DNA of 64,000 nt from Salinarimonas soli (lineage in GTDB: Bacteria > Pseudomonadota > Alphaproteobacteria > Rhizobiales > Beijerinckiaceae), in contig NZ_VUOA01000027.1 in NCBI RefSeq assembly GCF_008386575.1, forward strand, positions 62,001 through 126,000. The letters run 5' to 3'. Made by a program: the position numbers and the translations under genes. The notes under the pieces were generated by a model that was not told the origin of the DNA, searched no databases, and saw nothing but the letters and a program-made list of their open reading frames with translations. Below are positions 25,127 through 34,291 of this stretch, in pieces. Positions within the stretch are counted from its first letter, which is position 1, and every line of letters starts with the position of its first letter.

Positions 25127-26567
25127 GGCGGGCCTCCCCTGCCTGGGTTGGCGCCGCACCGGCCCGTTCGGCCGCGACCGCAGCAAAGGTCTGGCCTGTC
25201 GTGGCGTGACGTGCCTCAAGGCCTGTGAGAGCCTGCCAGCGACGCACGACGACGTCGACATAGAGCGGATCGAGCTCGAGGAGACGAGCACGGCGCCGGG
25301 TCTTCTGGGCGGCAATCAGCGTGGTGCCGCTGCCGCCGAACGGATCGAGCACGAGGCTACCCGGCTTGGAGCAGTCCTTGATCGCGTCCATCACGAGCGC
25401 GCAGGGCTTCACCGTCGGGTGGGCCGACAGTTCTTCCATACGCCCGCGCCGGAAGGTGTTCACGCCCGCATAGGTCCACACGTTCGTGCGGTAGCGGCCG
25501 TACTTGCCGAGCTGGACGTTGTTGACATGCGGCGCCCTCCCCTTCTTCCACACCGGGATGAGCTCGTGCTGGGAGCGGTAAAGCGAGCCCATACCGCCGT
25601 TGGTCTTGGCCCAAACCAGGATGTTCTTGAGCTCGTCGTAGACCGCATGCCCCGCCTCAAGCATCTCGTGCAGGTGGGCCCAGTCGATGCAGGTGAAGTG
25701 GATCGAGCCGTCGCTCGAGGCGTCTGCCATGCACGCGAACACGTCACGCAGGAAGGCGATGAACTGGGGCTTTGACATCTCGCCGGAGGCCATGGCGAAC
25801 TCGCGATGTTTCGTGCGGCCGAGCCCGCCGACATGACCGTCCACGGCGACATTGTAGGGCGGGTCGGTGAACACGAGGGCGGCGAGTTCGCCGGCCATAA
25901 GAGCAGCATAGTCCGCTGGGTTGCGGGCGTCGCCGCAGCGTGCGGCGTGGTCGCCCATCTGCCACGTGTCGCCGAGCCGTGTGACCGCTGTCCCCTCAGG
26001 GATGGCGGGAAGCTCGTCGAGCGGATCGGGCCTGCCCGCCTTGGCTGTCGCCGGGCCGTCGACGATGAGCTCGATCTCGGGCGTCTCGAAGCCGGTGATC
26101 TCGGGCAAGTCGAGATCGATCGCGGCAAGGTCGATGAACTCGAGGCGCAGGATCTCTTCGTCCCAGCCGGCGAGCTCGGCGAGGCGGTTATCGGCAATGC
26201 GGTAGGCGCGTCGGTCGGCCTCGCTCATGTGGTCGAGGCAGATGGTGGGCACCTCGGCAAGGCCGATCTCCTGCGCGGCAGCGAGGCGTCCATGGCCGGC
26301 GATGATCTCACCGGCAGCGTCAATTAGGATCGGGCTGACAAAGCCGAACTGGCGCAAGCTGGCAGCGATCTTATGGACCTGGCGCTTGGAGTGGGTGCGG
26401 GCGTTGCGCGCTGAGGGCAGGAGCGTAGCAAGCGGACGATAGACGACCTTGAGGGATGGGGTCGTACTGGTCCCAGCCGAGTGACCTTCGGCGATACCCA
26501 GCGGCGTGGACGCGCAGGGCGACGCTGATACGGGACGGGTACGTTGACGAATGGTGGGAGTAGTCAT
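25116..26567 (-). CDS. ParB-domain fused adenine-specific DNA methyltransferase
   Basis: A 483-residue protein. The N-terminal ~95-residue ParB-like domain (residues ~40-135) contains VSPILIDAAGEIIAGHGRLA and ADRRAYRIADNRLAELAGW. The C-terminal methyltransferase has FTDPPYNVAVDGH (motif IV) before DPFGGSGTT (motif I), the beta-class order also seen in CcrM. TVKPCALV is motif X-like. It probably modifies adenine to protect phage or island DNA. CAGGAGATCAACG sets the start. No restriction endonuclease is adjacent, so it acts as an orphan methylase. Confidence 0.9.
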   Translation of the reverse strand: MTTPTIRQRTRPVSASPCASTPLGIAEGHSAGTSTTPSLKVVYRPLATLLPSARNARTHSKRQVHKIAASLRQFGFVSPILIDAAGEIIAGHGRLAAAQEIGLAEVPTICLDHMSEADRRAYRIADNRLAELAGWDEEILRLEFIDLAAIDLDLPEITGFETPEIELIVDGPATAKAGRPDPLDELPAIPEGTAVTRLGDTWQMGDHAARCGDARNPADYAALMAGELAALVFTDPPYNVAVDGHVGGLGRTKHREFAMASGEMSKPQFIAFLRDVFACMADASSDGSIHFTCIDWAHLHEMLEAGHAVYDELKNILVWAKTNGGMGSLYRSQHELIPVWKKGRAPHVNNVQLGKYGRYRTNVWTYAGVNTFRRGRMEELSAHPTVKPCALVMDAIKDCSKPGSLVLDPFGGSGTTLIAAQKTRRRARLLELDPLYVDVVVRRWQALTGLEARHATTGQTFAAVAAERAGAAPTQAGEARHDA

Positions 26568-27092
26568 CGTTGATCTCCTGAGTGGAGACCGACGTCAGAC
26601 CGGCAACCCTTCACCCCCGCCGTCCAGCCTTACGACTGGATCGACAGTTTGCGGTGATGGTGTTGCCCCCGTGTGGGATCTACTCCGTAGGCCACCGGCC
26701 ATGTTCATCGGCCGGGGTTTGTCGCACGCCTGCGACAGCTGGCAGATGGCCCCGATGTCAGGCTTCCGCAACCTAGCACCGCGGATTTTTGTCATGAGCA
26801 TCGGCCATGCGGTCAAAATGCCACAGTGGAGCGGAATGACCTCGATCACGGCTGAGCCGGTCGCTGGCATTCCCCTCAAGCCACCGGTCTAACCTGCACC
26901 CGCCTCCAAATGGACCGCTGCCCAGCAAAGATTAACTTGCCGCCTAAAGGCAGACCTTCTGCTCAGCGCCCATTCCAGTCGTTGAGATTGGCCAAGGTAT
27001 TTCCGGTAAGCGGATCTCTCGGGCGCCATTCGAAAGGTCGGGGTTGCGCCATACTCGACATCTGACGGCAGTTATGAACCAGTCTTTCCGGC
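26568..27092. other. Intergenic region with a dispersed repeat copy
   Basis: 525 bp separating the phage-like block from the M20 operon. About 26951-27016 is a copy of the dispersed repeat (GACCTTCTGCTCAGCGCCCA ... TTTCCGGTAAGCGGA). Possible short frames in 26551-26892 on both strands have no start signals and no recognisable sequence. Confidence 0.5.
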
Positions 27093-28247
27093 CTAGAGCA
27101 GGCGCTGGCGGACGATGGCGGCGTGGAAGCGAGTTCCGTGGATGAGCCCGTCGTCGTTGAAGTCGTAGTTGGGATTGTGCAGCGGCGCCGAACCCTCGCC
27201 GTTGCCGACGAAGGCGAAGCAGCCCGGCACAAGCTCCAAGAAGCGGGCGAAATCCTCCGAGCCCGTCATCGGCTCGCTGGCCGTCGCGACATGGCTCGGC
27301 TCGAAGACGGCGCGAGCCGCCGCGAAGGCTTCCTCGACCAGGGCGGCATCGTTCAGGAGAGGCACGAACTCGCGAGTGTAGGTCACGTCCGCCGCCACGT
27401 TGTACGTGAGCGCTGTCCCCTGCGCCACGATCGGCATCTGCCGCTCGATCTCGGCGCTCACCTCCGGCCGGAAGCTGCGGGCGTCGCCCAGGATGCGGGC
27501 AAGTCCGGGAAGTGCGTTGCGCGTGCCGTCCGTGATCAGCTCGGTGACCGAGATCACGCCGATGTCGGTGGGGCTCAGGCGGCGCGACACGATGGTTTGG
27601 AGGTTCATCACCGTCGAGCAGGCCGCGACGAGGACCTCGTTGCCCCAGTGCGGGCGGGCCGCATGCCCGCCGACACCCGTGAGCACGATCTCAAAGTTGT
27701 CCTCCGCCGACATGATCGGCCCGACCCGTGTCTCGAAGTGCCCGACGGGCAAGCCCGGCACGTTGTGCAGGCCATAGATCTCCTCGAAGGGGAAGCGCTC
27801 CATCAACCCGTCGGCCAGCATGGCGAGCGCGCCTCGGCCCCACTCCTCCGCGGGCTGGAAGACGAAGCGCACCGTGCCGTCGAAGCCGCCCCCCTCGGCC
27901 AGCAGCTTCGCCGCCCCGAGCAGCATCGCGGTGTGGCCGTCATGCCCGCAGGCATGCATCGTCCCGGGGTTCAGCGAACGGTGGGCGTGCGTGCCCTGCT
28001 CGGCGATGCGCAAGGCGTCCATGTCGGCCCGGAGCGCGATGGCCCGGTTACCGGTGCCACGCCTGAGCGTGCCGACCACCCCGGTGCCGCCCACGCCCTC
28101 CGCCACGTCGTCGAGGCCGAACTCCCGCAGCTTGGCGGCGACGAAGGCGCTGGTGCGCTTCTCCTCAAAGCCAAATTCCGGGTGAGCGTGGAGGTCGCGA
28201 CGCCAGGTCGTCATCTCCCGTTCGAGGGCATCGAGATCAGCGGTCAT
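27093..28247 (-). CDS. M20 family aminoacylase/amidohydrolase
   Basis: A 384-residue metal-dependent hydrolase of the M20D type that removes acyl groups from amino acids or similar amides. Motifs: DLHAHPEFGFEE, ALRADMDAL, HACGHDGHTAMLLGAA (metal ligands H and D), FQPAEEWGRGA (E-E), the dimerisation insert with GVGGHAARPHWG, and MTGSEDFARF. All ligands are present. It is the last gene of a three-gene operon and overlaps the preceding gene by 11 bases. Likely substrate is an N-acyl amino acid made or imported with its neighbours. Confidence 0.9.
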   Translation of the reverse strand: MTADLDALEREMTTWRRDLHAHPEFGFEEKRTSAFVAAKLREFGLDDVAEGVGGTGVVGTLRRGTGNRAIALRADMDALRIAEQGTHAHRSLNPGTMHACGHDGHTAMLLGAAKLLAEGGGFDGTVRFVFQPAEEWGRGALAMLADGLMERFPFEEIYGLHNVPGLPVGHFETRVGPIMSAEDNFEIVLTGVGGHAARPHWGNEVLVAACSTVMNLQTIVSRRLSPTDIGVISVTELITDGTRNALPGLARILGDARSFRPEVSAEIERQMPIVAQGTALTYNVAADVTYTREFVPLLNDAALVEEAFAAARAVFEPSHVATASEPMTGSEDFARFLELVPGCFAFVGNGEGSAPLHNPNYDFNDDGLIHGTRFHAAIVRQRLL

Positions 28248-29493
28248 CGGTCTCTCCTGTCTCGCCAGCGAGGCGCGCGACGACGTCCAGCAGGACGTTG
28301 GCTCCCGCGATGAGGTTCCGGTCGTGCGTGAGTTCGCGCGGATTGTGGCGGATCCCGTCGACGCTCGGCACGAAGATCATGGCCGACGGCGCGATGCGGG
28401 CGATCATCTGGGCGTCGTGCCCTGCGCCCGAGCTCATCCGCCGCGAGGCGAGCCCACGCGCCTGGGCGGTGTCCTCCACCAGCGCCACGATCCGGCGGTC
28501 GAAGATCACCGGCTCGAACCGCGCCAGCCGCTCGACCGAGATCGTGACGTCCTCCGCCGCCGCGAGCTCCTCCAGATAGGCGGCCAGCGCCGCCTCCTCG
28601 GCCGCAAGCCGCCCCTCGTCAGGGTCGCGCAGGTCGACCGTGAACACGGCCCGGGCGGGGATGACGTTGATCGCGTTCGGCTCGAAGCTCATGCAGCCCA
28701 CCGTGGCCACGGTCGGCGCGTTCGCGCTCTTGGCCCGGTCGCGCAGGAAGGTGACCACGCGGGCCGCGGCGTGCCCGGCATCGCGGCGCATCGCCATGGG
28801 CGTCGTGCCGGCGTGATTGGCCTCGCCCTCGATGGTGATCCGCTGCCAGGAGATGCCCTGCAGGGTCTCGACCGTCCCGACGGTGACGCCCTCGCGGTCC
28901 AGCAGCGGCCCCTGCTCGACATGCAGCTCGACATAGGCGTGCGGTCGCAAGAAACCCGGCTCCTCGGAACCCGCGTAACCGATGCGCGCCAGCTCCGCCC
29001 CGAGCTCAGTGCCGTCCGTGCCGATGGTCGCCAGCGCCTCGTCGACCGGGAGCCCGCCGGCATGGACGAGGGAGCCCATCATATCGGGGGCGTAGCGCAC
29101 GCCCTCCTCGTTGGTGAAGGCGGCGACCGCGATTGGGCGGGCGGGGACGAAGCCGGCGGTCCTGAGCGTCTGGATCACCTCCAGTCCGGCCAGCACGCCG
29201 TAGCACCCGTCATAGATACCGGCGTCGATCACCGTGTCGATGTGCGAGCCGACGAGGACGGGAGCCTTGTCGCCATGGCGGGTCTCGCGCCAGATCCCGA
29301 AGACGTTGCCCACGCGGTCGACCGCGAGATCGAGGCCGGCCTCGCGGATCCATTGGACCAGGGTGTCGCGCCCTGCCTTGTCGGCATCGGATGCCGCGAG
29401 CCGGATCAGCCTGCCGGCATCATCGCGCCCCACCTGCCCGAGCGCCCGGATCCAGGCGAGGAGCCGCTGACCGTCGATAGAGGGCCGGCTCAT
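28237..29493 (-). CDS. M20 hydantoinase/carbamoylase family amidase
   Basis: A 418-residue enzyme related to allantoate amidohydrolase and N-carbamoyl-L-amino acid hydrolase. Key elements: LVGSHIDTV, DGCYGVLAGLE, FTNEEGVRYAPDMMGS, HVEQGPLLDREG, EANHAGTTPMAMRRDA and MSSGAGHDAQMIA, giving the two-metal site. It overlaps the ammonia-lyase gene by 4 bases (ATGA) and the next gene by 11. With those partners it could release amino acids from carbamoyl or ureido compounds. The exact substrate cannot be read from sequence. Confidence 0.9.
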   Translation of the reverse strand: MSRPSIDGQRLLAWIRALGQVGRDDAGRLIRLAASDADKAGRDTLVQWIREAGLDLAVDRVGNVFGIWRETRHGDKAPVLVGSHIDTVIDAGIYDGCYGVLAGLEVIQTLRTAGFVPARPIAVAAFTNEEGVRYAPDMMGSLVHAGGLPVDEALATIGTDGTELGAELARIGYAGSEEPGFLRPHAYVELHVEQGPLLDREGVTVGTVETLQGISWQRITIEGEANHAGTTPMAMRRDAGHAAARVVTFLRDRAKSANAPTVATVGCMSFEPNAINVIPARAVFTVDLRDPDEGRLAAEEAALAAYLEELAAAEDVTISVERLARFEPVIFDRRIVALVEDTAQARGLASRRMSSGAGHDAQMIARIAPSAMIFVPSVDGIRHNPRELTHDRNLIAGANVLLDVVARLAGETGETDDR

Positions 29494-30707
29494 GCGGCGG
29501 CTCCCGCGTCGATGGCGGGCTCGGGCCGGACGTCGCCCGGACGCAACCCGACCAGCTCGGCATAGCGCTCCGGATCGGTCGCGCCTTCCGTGTTGACGAC
29601 GACGACCCGGGACGTCCCGTCGAGACGCAGCGCGGCCCGGATCGCGGGATCCGTGGCCGCGCGAACGACGCCGGCGAGACCCGCGCCACCGCTCTCGCCG
29701 GCCACGATGGCCGGGTCGCCCCCTCGCGGGCGGGCGAGCCGGTTCATTACGGTGACCGCGTCCTCCTCGTCGACGGTCATGAAAGCGTCCGCGACGCGCG
29801 ATAGGACATTCCAGGCCACGAGCGATGGCTCGTAGCATTCGAGCATGGCCATGACCGTCGGCTCGCCGTGCTCGACCCTCACCGGGTGACCCGCCCGGGC
29901 GGTCTCGAACAAGCAAGCCGCGCGCGCCGGATCGACGACCACGAAGGCGGGGCGGCGTTCGCCCAGCGCGAGGGCGAGGTGGCCCGCGACGGCAGCTGCG
30001 ACGCCCCCGACCCCGGACTGCACGAACACGTGGGTCGGGGGCTCGGGCAACTGACGCAGGAACTCACGCACCATGGCGGTGTAGCCCTGCATCACCAGCC
30101 CGGGGATGCGCTCGTAGCCCGGCCACGACGTGTCCGAGACGACGGTCCAGCCGTTTTCTGCCGAGACCCGGGCCGCCTCGGCGACCGAGTCGTCGTAGGT
30201 CCCCTCGACGCGGATCATCCGGGCGCCGTAGCGGGCGATGGCCGCCACGCGGCCGTCGGTGACACCGGCATGGACGAAGATCACGGACGCGGCCCCGACG
30301 AGCTCGGCCCCCTGCGCGACGGAGCGCCCATGGTTGCCGTCCGTCGCGCAGGCGAAGGTCATCCCGGCCGCGAGGGCGCGGACCGCGGGCGTCCGCAGCT
30401 CAGCGACGTCGACCCGCCGCCCGAGCTGGCGGCCCGCCTCCTCCAGGACCAGGCAGGCCACCGCATAGGCGCCACCCAGGGCCTTGAAGCTGCCGAGCCC
30501 GAGCCGGAAGCCCTCGTCCTTGACGTGGACGGTGCTAACCCCGAGTTCGCCCGCGAGCGCTCCGAGCGTGTGAAGGGGTGTCGGAGCGTGGTTGTCGCGA
30601 TAGATGAGGTGCCGCTCGACTTCGATGGCCGCGTCCAAGCCAAGGGCCTCGGCATCGCGCGGGTCGAGGGCGGTCCGGTAGTCGGGATGTCGATTGGGCA
30701 GGAACAT
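29490..30707 (-). CDS. Diaminopropionate ammonia-lyase
   Basis: A 405-residue fold-type II PLP enzyme converting 2,3-diaminopropionate to pyruvate and ammonia. The PLP lysine lies in LGSFKALGGAYA, the phosphate loop is QSGVGGVAAAV, and CATDGNHGRSVAQGAELVGA and VVSDTSWPGYERIPGLVMQG are family-specific. The start MFLPNRHPDYR has CGAGGACG upstream. First gene of the operon; a divergent Lrp-family gene begins 60 bp away and probably controls it. Confidence 0.9.
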   Translation of the reverse strand: MFLPNRHPDYRTALDPRDAEALGLDAAIEVERHLIYRDNHAPTPLHTLGALAGELGVSTVHVKDEGFRLGLGSFKALGGAYAVACLVLEEAGRQLGRRVDVAELRTPAVRALAAGMTFACATDGNHGRSVAQGAELVGAASVIFVHAGVTDGRVAAIARYGARMIRVEGTYDDSVAEAARVSAENGWTVVSDTSWPGYERIPGLVMQGYTAMVREFLRQLPEPPTHVFVQSGVGGVAAAVAGHLALALGERRPAFVVVDPARAACLFETARAGHPVRVEHGEPTVMAMLECYEPSLVAWNVLSRVADAFMTVDEEDAVTVMNRLARPRGGDPAIVAGESGGAGLAGVVRAATDPAIRAALRLDGTSRVVVVNTEGATDPERYAELVGLRPGDVRPEPAIDAGAAA

Positions 30708-30766
30708 CGTCGTCCTCGGATAAGCGACGGGAGGATATTGCACCCGCAGCGAGAAAGGGGCTCTCA

Positions 30767-31342
30767 TTGGCGCTGCCCGATGCAAGTTCGTTGCGCCACG
30801 AGGAGGGTCTCCTGGCCGATCCGTCACGTCCGCCCCTCGACGCCTTCGACTTGGCTATTCTGGGCATCCTGCAGCGGGACGCGTCCACGCCGCAGCGGGT
30901 GATCGGCGAGGCGGTGAACCTGTCCGCGGCGGCGGTCCAGCGCCGTATCCGGCGAATGGAGCGAGCCGGGGTCATCCAGGCGAACGTCGCCGTGATCGAT
31001 CCAGCCCGTGTCGGGCACGCCCTCACGATCTTCGTCGAGGTCGAACTGATCAGCGAGACGGCGGAGCAGATCGATGCCGTTAAGCGCGAGTTCGCCTCCC
31101 GGCCGGAGGTGCAGCAGTGCTACTACGTCACCGGCGAGGCGGACTTCGTCCTGGTCGTCGTCGTGCCGAGCATGGGCGCTTACGAGGCGCTCACCCGCCG
31201 CCTGTTCTTCGGGAACAGCAACGTGAAGCGGTTCCGCACCTTCGTCGCCATGGACCGCGTCAAGGTCGGGCTGACAGTCCCGTTGTCCCATCCCAACGAG
31301 GCTCAAGGGCAGAGCCCATACGGAGCTACAGGTCTGACGTAG
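30767..31342 (+). CDS. Lrp/AsnC family transcriptional regulator
   Basis: A 191-residue regulator. The N-terminal HTH is LDAFDLAILGILQRDASTPQ then RVIGEAVNLSAAAVQRRIRR; the C-terminal RAM domain binds a small effector, usually an amino acid (VEVELISETAEQIDAVKREF, YYVTGEADFVLVVVVP). The first start is TTG at 30767 with GAGAAAGGGG upstream; family members often start ~20 residues later. It is divergent from the ammonia-lyase operon and likely responds to an amino acid degraded there. Confidence 0.9.
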   Translation: MALPDASSLRHEEGLLADPSRPPLDAFDLAILGILQRDASTPQRVIGEAVNLSAAAVQRRIRRMERAGVIQANVAVIDPARVGHALTIFVEVELISETAEQIDAVKREFASRPEVQQCYYVTGEADFVLVVVVPSMGAYEALTRRLFFGNSNVKRFRTFVAMDRVKVGLTVPLSHPNEAQGQSPYGATGLT

Positions 31343-31372
31343 CGATACCCAGGGTAAGGCAGGGAGAGGACG

Positions 31373-31666
31373 ATGTCGAAAGGCTACTGGATTGCCCGCA
31401 TCGAGGTGAACGACCCTGAGCGCTACGGTGCCTACACGAGAGCACTCCCAGCTCACATCGAGCGGTTCGGCGGGCGCTTCCTGGTCGTGGGCGGTCACTT
31501 CGAGGCAGTCGAGGGCGAATCGAGACCGCGCAACGTCGTAATTGAGTTCGACAGCTATGAGACAGCCCACGCCTGTTGGCATGGCCCGGATTACGCCGAG
31601 GTGGCGCGGCTGCGCGAGGGAGCCGCAACGGTCGACGTCGTCATCGTCGAGGGCGCTGGCCCTTAG
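31373..31666 (+). CDS. DUF1330 domain protein
   Basis: A 97-residue ferredoxin-fold (dimeric alpha+beta barrel) protein: KGYWIARIEVNDPERYGAYT, FGGRFLVVGGHFEAVEGE, NVVIEFDSYETAHACWHGPD and YAEVARLREGA. Length and order are standard. AGGGAGAGGACG precedes the ATG. It is 30 bp downstream of the Lrp gene and may be in the same transcript. The biochemical role of DUF1330 is unknown. Confidence 0.9.
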   Translation: MSKGYWIARIEVNDPERYGAYTRALPAHIERFGGRFLVVGGHFEAVEGESRPRNVVIEFDSYETAHACWHGPDYAEVARLREGAATVDVVIVEGAGP

Positions 31667-32263
31667 CTGGGGTAAGCCCTGGCGCGATGAACTAAGCTGG
31701 AATGCAACGAGCCATTGCTCCAGGGCGAACGGGGCCCTGGTGCGGCCACCTCGGGATCTTGCCTGTACGGACGGGGGCTGATCGAAACCGCCAGTCGGGC
31801 GCCTGCGTCGTTAAGCAGGCGCGGGCACGAACGCTGGCCAGAGTACATCCGTCCTAGCCGGGGGTTCATCGAGGGGCCGATGACGCCCGCCGCCTCGAAG
31901 GCCGCCAATGTCGGCTTTCGATGTTTGGGCACCGGAAGTTGCCATTCCGTTTCCGTCCAAGAACGCCCGTTCCGCTTCGCGCCCATACCGGTCATTCAGG
32001 TCTGGTCGCCGCACGCTCGGAAGCGGACATCGGGTATACCAATCGGCTGGTCGTGGTCGCGCCAAGAACGCGCGTTCGGCTTCGCACCCGCTCCGGACAA
32101 TGGTCATCGTCCGATACGCGTCAAACCCGCCCGCTCGGCAACTCCCAGAACCAAGTAGACATGGCCTGCGAGCGGCGGTCTGACGCGGCCAGGAACGGGG
32201 GAGCGGGTTGCGGTTCCGAAGGAGGGGCGGTGCGAGGCACCGCATCACCCGCAGGAGACCGCG
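31667..32263. other. Intergenic region with dispersed repeats
   Basis: About 600 bp without a gene. 31968-32031 is a clear dispersed-repeat copy (TTCCGCTTCGCGCCCATACC, GGTCATTCAGG, then GGAAGCGGAC). 32060-32112 looks like a second, decayed copy. A hairpin GCGCCTGC/GCAGGCGC with an 8-base loop occurs at 31799-31822 without a T tract. Confidence 0.6.
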
Positions 32264-32473
32264 ATGGCAAAATCGTTGAAGAGCGGCGACAAGGTTGCCT
32301 GGGACTCGTCGGGCGGCCACAGCGTCGGCCACGTAGTGAGGAAGCAGACCACGCCCACCAAGATCAAGGGGCACAAGGTTGCGGCTTCAAAGGACGATCC
32401 ACAGTACATCGTCAAGAGCAACAGGTCGGGCAAGGAGGCCGCCCACAAGGCATCCGAGCTGAAGAAAGCCTGA
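32264..32473 (+). CDS. DUF2945 (HVA1-type Tudor-fold) protein
   Basis: A 69-residue basic protein: SLKSGDKVAWDSSGGHSVGH, VVRKQTTPTKIKGHKVAASK and PQYIVKSNRSGKEAAHKASE. This matches the DUF2945/hypervirulence-associated Tudor family found widely in soil and plant bacteria. The GCAGGAGACCGCG before the ATG is a good ribosome-binding site. Role unknown; homologues are often associated with stress response genes such as the catalase that lies next. Confidence 0.9.
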   Translation: MAKSLKSGDKVAWDSSGGHSVGHVVRKQTTPTKIKGHKVAASKDDPQYIVKSNRSGKEAAHKASELKKA

Positions 32474-32662
32474 GCGAGCGGCCCTTGCCGCGCAGAGACG
32501 CCGGCCGTGGGTAGAGCGCTGGGATGGCTAGATCACGGCGGTTCGGTTGCCCCCTTCCGACCATCTGAAGCTCTGAGCCCACCTTACCCTTCGGGCTGAC
32601 GGGGTCAGAGCTTCTTGGGTTGGGCTACTGTGCTACTGCGACGCCTTTAGGCTCACGTGCTG

Positions 32663-33586
32663 CTAGCGTGCGGCCTTCGTGAGCTTCTCGGCGATCTCGA
32701 ACATCTCCTCGGGTGCGTAATCAGGCGTGAAGGCCGATGGCACGCCCGTGAGCTGGTGGATCTTGCCGCCGTCCGGCATGCCTTCGACCACCTCCAGTTC
32801 ACCAGGCGGGTCGCCAGGGAGCGCCATCTCGCCGCCACCCCAGATGCCAGCCATCTCCTTGTAGTCGCCAGGGCTGAAGGTGTAGAGCCGGCGATGCGAC
32901 CCCTCCGCGAGGTACTTCTGGCATTCCGGGATCTTGTCGAGGTTGATGTTGGGCGTCGGCAGCATCTTCTCGATCTCCACACCGGTGATCTGCTTCAGCG
33001 CCAACGCGTAGGCATGGGCGTGCACCGAGCCGCGCACCAAAAGATAGCCGCACACCTCGCGCCCCGTCGGGTCGGTCAGCGTCTCGTAGACGCGAAGCTT
33101 GTGCAGCCGAGCGCCACATTCGAGGTGGAAGTTGTGCAGGAGGTCGGTGACGACGTTGCCGCTGGTGGTCACGAAGTCGTTATTCCAGGGTGAGCCGTTG
33201 CTGTTGATTGGTGTCGCGCCGCCCCCGTGCGAGAGGAAGGCCGCCGCAAGGCGGATGTCCTTCATGTCGGCGAAGGGCGCGTCCGAGATGTCGCCCCCGT
33301 CCGCTTCGTCACCGTCATTGTCGGGGCCGTTGGCGAGCATCGCTACGCCGTTGCTCACGAGCTCGACATGCCCGAGCTCCTCGGCTGTGATGCTGGCCAC
33401 GAGGCTGTAGAAGGGGCGCAGCTTGCTCTTGGAGCGGAAGTTGAAGCTCTGGAACATGTAGTTGCCCAGGGTAGACATCTCGCCATACTTGCCGCCGAGC
33501 AACTCCTGGAGGGCGGCCGCGGCATTCGGATCCTTGCGCTTGGGGGCCGGGAGCTCGGCTTGCAGCTTGTCGACTCGCATGAACAT
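32663..33586 (-). CDS. Manganese catalase
   Basis: A 307-residue non-haem catalase breaking down hydrogen peroxide with a dimanganese centre. Helical bundle with LQELLGGKYGEMSTLGNYMF, the ligand segment ASITAEELGHVELVSNG (E-E-x-x-H) and a second ligand set around ECGARLHKLRVYE and GSVHAHAYALALKQ. C-terminal region PTPNINLDKIPECQKY is typical. GGGAGGACAC lies upstream of the ATG. Cytoplasmic. The frame continues upstream without start signals and is not included. Confidence 0.93.
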   Translation of the reverse strand: MFMRVDKLQAELPAPKRKDPNAAAALQELLGGKYGEMSTLGNYMFQSFNFRSKSKLRPFYSLVASITAEELGHVELVSNGVAMLANGPDNDGDEADGGDISDAPFADMKDIRLAAAFLSHGGGATPINSNGSPWNNDFVTTSGNVVTDLLHNFHLECGARLHKLRVYETLTDPTGREVCGYLLVRGSVHAHAYALALKQITGVEIEKMLPTPNINLDKIPECQKYLAEGSHRRLYTFSPGDYKEMAGIWGGGEMALPGDPPGELEVVEGMPDGGKIHQLTGVPSAFTPDYAPEEMFEIAEKLTKAAR

Positions 33587-33766
33587 GGGCGTGTCCTCCC
33601 TTGGGGTATCGACCGCAACATTCCGTGCGGCGCAGGGTTCCAGGCGAGCCGGCTTGCCGGAGCACCGCACAATGGGCGAGCAGCCCCGCGCTAGAGCATT
33701 GTTGCATCTGCCTGTAGGGAACCTCCCGTGCGCCCTGCCATTGAGGATGCGGTCGAGGAGGACGCG

Positions 33767-34273
33767 ATGACTGGCAAGGCAAACTTCACCCCGGACGAAT
33801 GGGCGCGCGTCGTCGGGAGCCCCATGGTGGCCAGCATGGCTATCACGGCCGCTGATCCGAGCGGGCTTTGGGGCCTGCTGAAGGAGAGCATGTCCGGAGG
33901 CTGGGCGCTGCTGGAAGTGAAGCAGGATGCCGGGGCGAACCCGCTGGCCAAGGCCGTCGCCGAGGACATGACGAACGCGGATGTTCGAACGTCCGCTCGC
34001 GAGGCGATGCAAGCGCGCTTCAAGGGCGCGCAGCTGTCCGATCTCAAGGCCCGTGCGATCGACGAGCTTCGGGGCGTGTCCTCGCTTCTCGATAGCAAAG
34101 CGCCCGATGAGGCGGCCGGGTTCAAGCGGTGGCTCCAGACCGTCGCACAACGAGCGGCCGAGGCAGGGACAGAGGGCGGTTTTCTTGGGTTCGGCGGTGT
34201 TGTCGTGAGCGATGCCGAGCGGGCGACCCTCGTCGAGATCATGACGGCGCTCGGGCAAGGGACAACGGCATAG
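33767..34273 (+). CDS. Conserved hypothetical helical protein
   Basis: A 168-residue protein; GAGGAGGACGCG sets the ATG. It begins MTGKANFTPDEWARVVGSPM, then VASMAITAADPSGLWGLLKE, then a region of helices (EAMQARFKGAQLSDLKARAI) and ends in GTEGGFLGFGGVVVSDAER. These features recur in an unnamed alphaproteobacterial family. No membrane segments. The gene is divergent from the catalase with about 180 bp between. Function not known. Confidence 0.7.
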   Translation: MTGKANFTPDEWARVVGSPMVASMAITAADPSGLWGLLKESMSGGWALLEVKQDAGANPLAKAVAEDMTNADVRTSAREAMQARFKGAQLSDLKARAIDELRGVSSLLDSKAPDEAAGFKRWLQTVAQRAAEAGTEGGFLGFGGVVVSDAERATLVEIMTALGQGTTA

Positions 34274-34291
34274 GACAGCCGGTCGAACGCG

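Noticed and set aside
26595-26892. Possible small genes downstream of the methyltransferase start
   Set aside because: Frames on both strands overlap each other, lack start signals and have no family-like content.
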